Source of the DNA: Hormiphora californensis
Lineage: Eukaryota > Ctenophora > Tentaculata > Cydippida > Pleurobrachiidae
Direction of reading: 5' to 3'
Length of the DNA stretch: 64,000 nucleotides
Assembly (NCBI GenBank): GCA_020137815.1
Contig: CM035350.1
Location: 3,976,418-4,040,417, forward strand
Shown here piece after piece: positions 39,240 to 51,200 of this stretch. A program made the translations under genes and the position numbers. How positions within the stretch are numbered: the first letter of the stretch is position 1; every line of letters starts with the position of its first letter. The notes below the pieces were generated by a model. That model did no database searches, was not told the origin of the DNA, and was given only the letters and a program-made list of their open reading frames with translations.

Positions 39240-42200
39240 GAGAGAGAGAGAGAGTGAGAGAGATCATCCTACAATTAATTGTATAATTTATGTTTATATC
39301 GTTGTTATAGTTTTCATTTTTGTAAGGACGCAGTGGGGACCAGGGTGGGGTAGCAGGTTCAAAGCACACATAAGACCTTACCGTCTTCGTGCTAACGACC
39401 CTGTAACCTGTTACGCCACCCTGAATCCTCACTTAGTTTGGTCCGTGTGGCTGGTTTGCTTAATATTATATGTTTATTTCGGCGCAATGCCACTGCCAGC
39501 GGCAGTTTGAATGAAAAAATGAATGAATGAATGATAGAGATGGAAAGCGATAGAAACCTTCCCCGAATCGTGTCTCATATCGTCTAACACTCTTGATTGG
39601 CTTCCTCGAATCATGTTCCATATCTCGTATCGTCTCCTACTGCTAATAAGCTTCCCCGAATCACATGGTTCATATCCCGTATTGTCTCCCACTGCTAATA
39701 AGGCGTTCCAGAATCGTATCACATGTCCATCCCCCTCATTAGCATTTGAAATACATATATATTTGAAATACATATATATTTCAGTTGAAATAGACATGTG
39801 TATTTGAAATACATATGTATTTGAAATACATATATATTTCGGTGTCGAGATTCTTCCGACCTGCCGAAAATTCCTAAAACCGAGAAAAACCAGATCGTAA
39901 ATAGATGTTTTACTAACCGGTTGCAGTGTGTGTTTGTCCACCTAACAAGTAGGAAACCTTGCCCGAGCCCAGCTGTGGTGCAGTGCTAATCTTGAACTTG
40001 TTGGCTGCAATCTGACTGATACCATGGCAAGACGTAGAGTCTTTACACGCGTCCATTGCATCGCTGTCACTAGTATACACCTTACTGCCAAGACTCTTGA
40101 ACTGCTTCCCCTTCAGTGTCGGCCAAATGTAACCTCCATGCTCCACGTAGGTAGATTTCTTGATGAAGGCAATGCCTCCAGTGTGTACTTTGGTTGTTGT
40201 CTGGAAATAATAGAGGGGTTTTTAGAAATTACATTGCAGTAAAAAGAGCAGTGTAATAAAGTTTTGGAATGATCATGATAAATAAGTGAGAGTTAATATA
40301 ACCTCGCTTACCTTTGAATTGATGACGAACTCTCTGAGGCCAACTCGGGATACACCCTTACACTTCTTAACGGCGACACACGCCTCGAACGCCTCGAAGA
40401 GCGTAGAATAGGACTTATCTCCAATCTTCTTGGTCAGCTTGAAGGGACTCTTCAGTTGCCAAGCCGAACCCATGAACTTGAAGTAAGTGCTGACAATGAC
40501 CCGATCACCAATCAGATACGTCTCGTCATTCTTACTGGGGACAAGACCAGACCCTGACATGACAAAGTAGCCATCCTTGCCCAGCTTAGAGACTCCAGTA
40601 CAGGTTGCACTCTTGTGAGCGCACTCAGAGAGAGCCTTTGCCTTGCTTTTGTAGGCCACCTTGCTCAGCTTCTTATCCAGCTTATACTTCTTCTTCTCAC
40701 TCCAATAATAATCATCACTCTGGGTAACGCTGTCTCCCTGGATCCAAGATGTTGCACCGCTCTTTTCTACCTCAGTAACAGATGAACGCAGTCTGAAGTC
40801 TCCTGAACCGTATTTGGTGACACCCTTACACCCAGCATTGGCAGCACACACCTTAAGAGCAGATGCCTTGGTTGTGTACTTCTTCTTACTGTAGCTGCCC
40901 TTCAGTTCAACCCCAGAGTCAACGGTCCAGCTGGTTGCTGCCACTGTTTCTGACTTGCCCTTTTTGACAAAGGCCACGGTACCGGGAGCAGGAATGAAGG
41001 TGGACCCAGTGACAAGGTAGAACGCATTAGCTTTCATTCTCACCACGCCATTACAATTCTTATTCTTGTTACACGCCTTCAGCGCCTTGTTCCTCTTCTT
41101 GTAGACCTTTTTACCGATGCGTCCATCCAACGTCATGGGCTTCTGCATCTCATAACTGTGCCCATTGAACCCAAAGCCAGCTGAAGTTACCTTGACCTCA
41201 TTGCCCGCTACAATGTAGGCTGTTGTGTCTGAGTTGGGGGTAATCCTAGTGTTGGTTCCCAGGTAGAACTCCTTGTCGCCGTGTTTCTCAACACCATAGC
41301 AACCACCCTTGCTGTACGCCTTGAGACATGCCGTCATGGCCTCTCCCAGGGTGGTGTACTTCTTCGTTCCCTTAGCGTTAAACTTGTAACCACTGAGAAC
41401 GGTCCAGTATTTTCCCTCAACGGTCTGGAAAGGAGATCCCTTGATAAATGCTACCTTGCCCTTTGCTGCATTGGTAACAGTGTCCGAGTTGAGCTGGAAC
41501 TTCTCCTTCTTCAGCTTGGTAACTCCCTTACATTCACTGTTTGAGGAACAGGCAGTCAACGCATCTGCAACCGTCTTGTATCTTTTCTTGTTCAGGGCGC
41601 TGGCAAGCTTGGCATTAGGTACTCGGGCCCAGAGCAGTCCGTTAGCCTTGACCGCCTGACCGTTAATCTTACTGAATGAAAGTCTTCCAGTGGCAGACTT
41701 GTCCTGAACTGTGGACTTGTTGAGCTTGTAGTTACCCGCCCCTATCCTGGTTATGCCCTTACACTTTTTACTCTTAGTACATGCAACCAGGGCCTTTTCT
41801 TCACTAGCAATCTTGCTTCCATAGGTCTTCTTCAGTCCGTACGGTTGCTTAACCATGTAGATAGTACCGCCCTCTCTAACAGTGTAATGAGTCTTGAACA
41901 CAGACCCCTTCATGTAGGCGGTCTTGCCGGAGGAGGCACTGGGGTCTGTTCCCTTGTTTGTGGAGAACGCTCCAGATCCCTGTGGGAAAACACAGTTAGA
42001 ATAAACCATTTAAAACTAAGTTGGCTCTGTTATTAGACTTTAAGTCTACTTGTTGCTAAAAGTTAGCAAAAAATGGATTTTAAGAGCTTACCAGAGAGTT
42101 GACTCCATTACATGCTGAATTCTTGGTACAAGCTTTCATAGCAGCACCCAAAGAGTTGTGCTTGCTGATTTGTCCGCTCAGTTTCTTGTCAGAGTAGACG

Positions 42201-45200
42201 GTCCAGGTGTGATCATAGGCACTCTTTTCCTCGCTCGTCTTCATAATCAACTTCACTCCGGCCTTCTTGACCCTCTTGTCACCCCCGATAATCCGGTATT
42301 TCTTGTTGACGTAAACCACTCCCTTGCACTTGGAGGACTTCTTACAGGCCTTAAGAGCTTCCTTTTGCGTATCGTACTCTGTGGTTGGGGGGGTTGTTAA
42401 TGGCTTACTTGATGTAACTTCTTACTTAAAGTAAAGTGGCCCAAATTAAAGGGAGGGTACGTTGGCCTTCTTTTCACCCAGAAGTTTAATTTCAATCACT
42501 CTGAGATTTTGACACAATGTCTGCATGGGTACTCATTCGAGGAATCCGAAGTTTCAAATCATAAAAGTTGAAAGTTCATTAATGAACTCAATTTTTCGTT
42601 TTTCGGGTTTTTTGAGGTTTTCTCTTGATTAAATTCGATTTTATTATTTTAAAAACCGCCATACAATAGAACAAGTATCAACAAATGGCAATCTGAATTT
42701 TTATTAAAATTGAATCAAGTTTAGTGGGTGAAATAAGTTATTTAAAGATGATATTTTTTACCAAACATCGATTTTGACCTGTTTTGACCAGAAATCGGTA
42801 AAATCAGGCGCTAAAAATCTGTACGGCCACTACACTTGATCAATTTTGATGTTAGCCGGAATTTAAGCTCTCTATCTTAAAATTCATTTTTCCGACTGGA
42901 ATGAATCCTGAATGAACTCGAAAACAGGAATGCTTTTTGGAACCAGAATTTCACAGTCGCCTTCGGGTATCGATTTCCTTTCAAACGCGACTAATTTGAG
43001 CTCAATTGCACCACCACAAGAGACACAGTGTCTAGTTATCTAACCCTAGGTTTGGTCATCTGACACCTAATGAGACGATAGCGTCATTACTAAGTGCCAA
43101 TAAGCAGGTGTAACGGACGAGTATCACGTATCACGTCTGATAATGAGGATGGTGTACCGATACAGCATCCGTTAAAATGTAAGCTCTCTTGCTAACACGT
43201 CACAATTTGATGGGGATCACATGACTTACCCTAGGCTTAGAAAACGGATCACTGTGATTCTTGTGGTGATCCAATTAAGCTTAAACTGGTCCCATTCGAA
43301 AGGAAATCGATAGCCAAACAAATTTGTGAAACTTTGGTACCGAAATAGGGTCCCATATTGGTGTTCATTCAATGTTCATTCGGTCGAAAAAAATGAACTT
43401 TTATCCAGAGGGCTGAAACTTCGGATTCCTCGAATGAGTAACCATGCAGACATTGTGTCAAAATATCAGAGTGATTGAAATTAAACTTCTGGGTGAAAAG
43501 AAGGCCAACGTACCCTCCCTTTAATTTGGGCCACGCGGTATAGTGTCGCTAATCTTACCATTTCTGAATCTCAACATTAAACTTACTTTTGTCATTAACG
43601 TAAGACCCGTCGAAGGTCCAGTTATCCATGGTAGTCCAGGTCATGCCTCCAAAGGTCTTAACCTTGCCTGCCTTCTCAAAGATCTTAGTTCCCTTTGAGG
43701 GTATCTTTACAGTCGTCGTGGACAGTCGGTAATTCTTCTTCTTCTGTAGGTTAGATAGGGATTAAACTCAGTTCTAGACTTGTATTAGTATATGTTATCC
43801 ATATTCCATAGTCTCGACATGAGTCAGTCTGAAGAAGTCTAGACATTGACGCATGATCTAAACAGTAAAATATGTCACTTACCAGTTTGGTGACTCCCTT
43901 GCAAGAATCAGCCGCCTTGCATGCCTTGAATGCTGCTTTCCTGGTTTTGTAAACCTTCTTCCCCTGTTTGGCATACTTCCAGCTTTTCTGAGTTATCCAC
44001 GTGTACCCGTACATGGCGACCGTTACCTTGGTCTTCTCAGCTGCCTGGCCTCCCTTCACATGGATAGTAGAGTCGGAGGATGACGCCACGGAGGAGCCCT
44101 TGATCGTGTAGTATTTGTCACCTGTCTCTGTCACTCCGCCACACTGAGGGATAGGGGGTTGTACAAGCTGGAGTATGAGGTATGAAGGAACAGACTCCCA
44201 CGTAATGAGAGAGAGAGATGACTTATGAGTGATAGGGGTACCGATATTTGAAGGAGGACACCACTTACCGTGGCTGAAGCGAGACACTTGGTCTTGGCAA
44301 CATTAAGGGAAGTGTAAGCCGTTGTTGGGGAGTGCGTTTCACCCTTATACCCCTTGGTTTGAGTCCAATAGTACCCCTTGTACTTTACAGTTAGACCTGG
44401 GAGGGGTTGAATTGTTCATACTTTCGGAGCACGGAAACAGTGTCAAGCGACACAAGTGAGGGGAGGGCGGATACAACTAATAAAAAGTAGTATTCTCAAG
44501 TTTGACAAAAACATAATATCCGTGTGCCTAGTTTGGTTACGAAGTTACCCCTTGCCAGCACGCACGAAGGTCGCCCGGCGAGGGGTTATTTCGTAACCAT
44601 GTGTCTAGTTCACACCAACTTACCCTTCTGGATCCAGCAGGCAGTACCCTTCTTCTTCTTAGTCTTGGTGCTACTGTTCAGCCTAAACTTGTTGTCCCTC
44701 ATCAGTGAAACTCCCTTACAGGCTCCCTTCTTAGCACATACCGCAGCTGCCTCGTCGAAAGATCCATACTTCTTCTTGGAGTACAGTCCCTTTAGATACC
44801 GGCCTGGTATCATCTCCCACATGTTTCCATGATCGACTATGGCGGCGTTACCCCGCACAAAGGCACTGTGTCCGGTCTTTTGGACGAGTTTCCGCTTGGA
44901 GTTGAGGGTGAACTTCCCGTTGTATTTTGTGAATCCGACACACTTGGGATTTGCTGTACACTTGGCTAGTGCGGTAGATTGAGACTTGTAAGTCTTCTGG
45001 TCTGCCTTCCAAGTAGTTTGTAGGGTGAATAGACCTTCCAGAAAGTATCTGCGGGAATAAGTAACATTGTCACTTTTTCAAACTAGACTTTTCTTCTTCA
45101 AGTGACAGAACGTGATGACTCAAATTTGACTCATCATGAGAGGAATATTATTACACACAGTACTTACTGGTCGAGTTGTCAGAGATTTCTACTTACTGGA

Positions 45201-48200
45201 GTAGCTGAAGATGTAAGTGCTCTTGGACACACCACCCTTGGGATAAAGTGTGCTTGTTCCGCTCGCTACCACCTCATTGCCACTGTTCAGTCGGAATTTC
45301 TTGTCACCCAATTTCGTTACTCCCTGAGGTGGGTGGGTGGGTTACAGTAAACAACCAATCAGAGGTGAGGTGGGGTACAGTTGAGTTGCATATTGTGTCC
45401 ATGTGAGGCGGGGTGCAGCTGATATAATGGGGTTTCTGGTTTCTAGATTCATTAACCTCAAGAAATGAAATGAAGGTCTGTTTACTAGTTACTTCACTAA
45501 CCGTGCATTTAGGATCTTTTGAGCAGGCAGTCAGGGCCTTTTGTTCCGATTTGTAGACTGTGTCGCTCAGCCAGCCACCGTACTTGTATCCAGATAACGC
45601 AGTATAACTGTAGCCACCATATACAACCACAGAGTCTAGAAAATGGGTTATAAAAGTTTAATATTCTGTGAATATTGTTGGAGAGGAAAATTTGCTTGTG
45701 AATACCATCGAGGACCAACCGAAATGATTTACTAATTCGTACCTCCCTGAACGTAGGCAACGATTCCTCTGTTTGATTCAACATCATTCTTTTTCATAAG
45801 GTAGAACTCAGTACTGCTTATCTGGTTAACTCCATTACAGTTACTGTTACCACCGCACGCTGGAGAGAGGGGGAAGAAGATGGGTGAGCGGATGGGGATT
45901 GAGAGGGATAAGACACTAAATCAATTGAGATTGAGGGTATTTATTTATCACATAATATTGTAGCACTACATTCCAGCTGTGCTACGTACCCATGAGTGCA
46001 GTTGGTAGGTCAGTGTACTTGGTCTTGCTCAGCTTAGCTCCGGGTATCTTATGGTTGGGGTACATACTCCAAGTTTTTCCTGCCGCAGTATACTTCTTAC
46101 CCTCCTTGAACCAGAACTTCTTACCACGGGCCTTCTTCTCCTTACTTCCCTTCAACAGATAGTACTTCTTCTTTCCAATCCACTGGACACCAGTACATTT
46201 CTTGTTCTTTGTACAGGCCTTGAGGGCCTTTTTGAGGGTCGTGTACCTCTTGCTGGATGCATAACCACCGGTAATCTCCTTGTTGGTTTTGAACTTCCAG
46301 CTGTACCCACCGTAGCTCGTTGTAAAGGATACGTCCGCTGAAAAACATTTCGTGACTACCATGGAAGTTACACGAAAGTTACATGAAATGCATTTCATTT
46401 TGACTTTACTTATTCTAGGCTTATGATACGTATTTAATCTGCAACTTACCAACTTTGGGAAGAACGACGTAACTTCCACCTCTAAGGTAAACCTTGCCCT
46501 TTGAGTAAGGCACTAAAACTTCTCCTGATGCCAGACGGTAGTTCTTCTTCCCAAGCTTGTTGACTCCTCGACATTTAGGATCCTCGGTACATTTAGATAG
46601 AGCTGCAGCCAGTTTGGTGTAGCGTTTCTTGCCCTGTTTGTTCAGCTTCTGACCCTCCACTGTGGGCCAGGCTAGATTCAGGTACTGAACAACCTTGCCT
46701 GAAGATATTCGATTTAGTATGAGACCATCACTATACCAATAGCCCATCTATACTCCCCCTCCTTTACACTTTAGAACTGGCGGTGAGAGAAAGAAGAATC
46801 ATGCGTTATTCTTCTTTCTTTCACCGCTGCAGTAATTCTAAAGGAGGGGGAGTATAGTAGGTAGGGGGAGTAAAGTAGGTAGTTTTATCTACTGATGCTG
46901 AAAACAGAAGCAGCATAATAATATAGCTCTAGTTTGGAATGCAGTATAAACTTACTTCCCTTGATCCAAGACTTTTGCCCGGCCTTCTTTTCAGTTCCTG
47001 TCATCTTGTTGAGACGGTACTTTCCCTTCTTCACCCGGGTTACCCCCGTACAAGCTGACTTGGCGGCACAGTCCTAGAAAAGTGAGATGTTTAAAACGAG
47101 GGAAACTATAAGCTATAAAGAAGTGTACGCAATCTTATACATGTCCTATATCAAAGCATATATCATTGTGGTACATACCTTGAGGGCATCCTTCAGGTTT
47201 CCATGGGATGACCCATCCAGATATTCCAACTTGATCCTGGTGTTCTTGGCTGTAGGGTTCCACACGACATTACTCGATACATACCCCTTATTGCCCTTAG
47301 TGTAGGCAATGCCAGGTCCAACCATCAGGGTGCTCTTCTTCGCTATATGCCAGGTCTTTGTCTTCACCTTGTACGTGATGCCCTTGCAGGCGGAGCTGCC
47401 AGCACAGGCGGACATTGCAGATTTCTTGGTTTTGTGTCCCTTTGTTTTGAGAGTATCATGCATGTAGGGTGCCTTGACCTCCCAGAAGTATTCCTCCTCC
47501 ATTGTAGATGCAGAGACGTAGTTGAGTTTCAGATCATTGTAGATAAAGGAGGTGTAGCCAGGAGAGGAGAACATGTAGACGGAGGTTGCCAGGTAGTACC
47601 ACTTGCCCTTCTTAACGAACCCAGTACATGTCTTCTTCTTTCTTATCCTAGCCGCACAAACCGCAGCAGCCTTCTTCTCTGTCTTGTATTTCTTCTTGGT
47701 TTTCACACCCTGTAGTTTGATCCCCGTTACCTTGGAGAAGTAGACTGATTTGTGGAGAACCACATCGGCCCCCTTCTTGTAGGCAGTACGAGAGTTATTT
47801 GAGCTCAGATCACTTCCATTGTTGGTCCTGAAGTTGACTGTGCCCTCCTTGGTGACCCCTGTGCAACTGCTCGAGGAGGCACACTCAGCCAGAGCCTTGG
47901 CCAGAGTTTTGTGTTTGGTTGTGCTATCGTAGCCAGTAAGGGTATACCCTGCCTGCTTGTCCCAGATGTAAGCGTTAGCCACCTCTAGTGCTCCACGGAA
48001 GACCCATGTTATCGCACCAGACTTTTCTGTCACGGTGGTTCGCGAGTAAAGCCTATACTTTTTACCAGACAGACTGACGGCCTTGCAATTCTTGGTGCTC
48101 ATGCACGATCTCAGTGCGGCATCACGTGTCTTAAACACCTTGTTGTTCATTGGGGAACCCTTGACAACATAGGGACTCTTGACATTCCACATCCTGTCTG

Positions 48201-51200
48201 CAAAGTAGATACTGGTACTGATGTAGTCATACCCTCCCTTGGCGTAACTAACTCCACCCTTGGATGGTTTCAGTTGGTCTCCAGTGGCCAGAAGGTATTT
48301 GCCCTTCTTGGTCTTGTTGACACCCGTGCACTTGGGGTTGGTGGAACATGCCTTTGCAGCTAAAGCCAGGGTCTTGTAAACCTTTTTGTTCTTCTTGATC
48401 AGCCCAGCAAACACAAATCCACTGGTTTTAGTCCAAGTATACCCGCTGAGGGTCTCACTACTGCTGCCCATCTCATAGAACACATATCCCTCCTTCTTGG
48501 TCTTCTTCCCACTGGCCCCTTCTCCCACCAGATAGAAGGTGTTCTTGTTCGTCCTCACCACACCCTTACACTTCTTATTCTTGGCACATGCCGCCAGGGC
48601 TGCTGATTTAGTTTCGTATTCCTTATCGCTCAACTTGGTGGTGACTGCATATCCCTCCCAGCTGCTCCATGTGTACCCGTACTCGGTGAGGGAGGTACCT
48701 CCCTTTACCCAGGTGGTCTTGCCCTTGGCAGGGAGAGCCGTGCTGCCCGTGTTCAGAGAGAAGAGTCTCGGTCTCTCCATGGTAACACCAGTACACTTTG
48801 GATTCTTTATACACGCCTGAAGGGGAAGTTTATTGTCAGAGGTGTGTTATAATAGGAGGTGTGTTATAATAGGAGGTGTTATAATAGTCATCATGGCTAT
48901 TTAGACTCAGCTATTTAGACTCTTTCTATATTTAGTGTTTATGTACCTTTAGTGCTTGTTTGAGAGTACGATAAGCAACGTTCGAAACTAGTCCAGGAAG
49001 TCGGTAAGGACTCTTCTTGGTCCATGTGTATCTTCCATAGCTAACTGTCACGCTCACTTCAGGTGGCTTCTCTCCTCCTCTCAGGTAGACAACCTAAATT
49101 GTGAGAGTGGTCGTAAAACAAGGTCAGTGCAGCCTGGTGGGGCTGTAACAACACCTGAAAAACAACACCTACATGGTTAGTGGATGGATTGAGAGCCTGT
49201 GACTTGGAGAGACGATACTTCTTCGTCTTGGTGTTGTACACCACACCCGAGCACCAGGCCTTCTTCTTGCAGACCTTCGTTGACACGGACTTTTTACCCG
49301 TCTTGAACTTGCCGTGTGTGATCAGCTTGAAGTTGCTCTTTTTCGTGTAGAACACATCTGCAACGGAGATTTAAGTTACAGAGGGTTAAGAAAATCCATG
49401 AAAGTTATCAAAAGAAATCTGCAATAGATTACATTTATGCACTTCTGCAATTTGCCTGTTACTTACTGTTATTAACTTCATAGGGATCACCCAGAATGTA
49501 CGCAGTCATTCCCTTCTTGACGTTAGCCACATTGTTATTGTTCGTCCTGTACAGACCACTGCCCTCTTTAGTAACTCCCTTACAGGTAGCAGAGGTGGTA
49601 CAGGCCTTGCCAGCGCTCTCAAATGTCTTGAACTTGGTATCACTGTCATAACCGGTAAGTCTGGAGTGAGGTTTCATGGCCCACAGATATCCACTCTTCT
49701 TGATCGCCATACCGCTCACTACGAAGGCAATGTAACCCGGTGCAGGTGCTACCATCTGCCTAGCCTGGTATATCTCAAACTTCTTGCCGGTCCATTGGAA
49801 CCCATTGCATGCACTCTTCTTAGCACACAGTTTGAGAGCCTGGAACATGGTCTTTGCCTCGCCCATCTTACTTCCCACTGCAGAGAGAGAGAAATTGAAA
49901 TTGATTCAAAATGTTATGGTTCAATTTCACCAAGAGTGGTCCTGACTAGTTTCTAAAAGTGTAATGTTTAATTGTGCGTTATACCTAGTTTTCGTGGTGA
50001 GTATCCCATGTAAGCAAGGTTTCCGAGTGTAACGATTCGGGTAGTCTCAAATGTCTGTCCCTTACTGTAGAACATCGACTTTTGTCTGATCTTCACATCT
50101 CCACCCTTGTTCATTCTGCAAATAGGTAATCATCTTAGTCAGTAGTCACACAAATGGGATTATTAGTAAGAATTTTAACTAAAAGCTAGATACAAGTGAG
50201 ATGGTTATGGTGACCTCTGGCATGGCACGTACCGGTATTTCTTCTTGATGAAGCTCACACCAGTGCACTTGGGGTTCTTTGTGCATGCCACAAGGGCAGG
50301 TTGGAGCTTGGCGAACTTTTTACTTCCAAGATACTTTGTTCCATAGTAGTTTTCCACCTTGGTAAACCGGTGATCTGAATAGGGGAGGGGTTATGACTTA
50401 TGATGCTAACTGGAGCGCGATTAGAGATGATTTGAGGGTAAGGCAAAAGGGTCGATAAGAGTAAACTAGAAAACTTGAAAACTCATTCTCACCTCGTGCA
50501 GTGACAAAGAATCCAGACTGAATCCAGCAGTTCATTCCCCTCTGTTTGAATGGTGTGTTGCCGGTATTGAGCCGGTAGTTGCTGGCACCTTCCTGGGTCA
50601 CCCCCAAACACTCATCTTCCTTAGAACATGCAGCCATCGCAGTAGCCTTGGTCTTGTACACCTTCTTGCTCTGATACCCGGTCAGCTTGTGACCCTCGTA
50701 GCTAGCCCAGTTGGTATTATGCTCGTACTCTACTCCGTTACCCTGTTTAATCCACACCTGACTCTCAGGATCTGGCTCCTGGGTGGACCCCTTACATACC
50801 AGATACCCATCCTCTCCATTCTTCTTGGTAACTGAGTTACAATGGGAGTGGGCAGCACATACTCTTAGTCCCATAGTGAGCGTTCTAGTCCGCCCATAGC
50901 AGTTGGTTGCGCGGAATGGAGCTGCGAAATTCCAAATGTACCCCTCCGCTCCCAGGGAGAACTTCTTCAGCTTGATGTTCTTGCCGCCCTTCACATACGC
51001 GTTGTACCTGCTGTCCTGTCTGACTCGACTGGAGAAGGCCATGTAGAATCCCTTGCCCACAGTATCCTCGTTTACTCCCTTACACTTGGGTTTCGTGCCG
51101 CACATGTACACCGCATCGTCGATTGAGGCCATCTTGGCTCCCTTCTGGTTGTACAGCACGAATCCCTCGCTCTTACCAAAGGTGAACGACTCGATTTCCA

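Larger units (their letters stand above)
37055..39866. mobile_element. 2.8-kb TIR element with about 330-bp inverted repeats and 6-bp TSD
   Basis: Ends CGGCAGGTCGGAAGAATCTC and the exact complement. The TIRs (about 37055-37389 and 39533-39866) differ at only a few sites and contain internal AAATATATATGTATTTC repeats. Flanking AAAATT occurs at 37049-37054 and 39867-39872. The element lies in the intron 36987-39917 of the giant gene and carries one plus-strand ORF (38083-39144) and a GA tract. Long TIRs with a 6-bp duplication recall Polinton/Maverick or Dada elements, but no transposase, integrase or polymerase is present, so the class is open. Confidence 0.85.

Noticed and set aside
36987-39917. 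Exons of the giant gene within the 2.8-kb TIR element
   Set aside because: The element has clean ends and a TSD inside one intron, and no module motif occurs in it.
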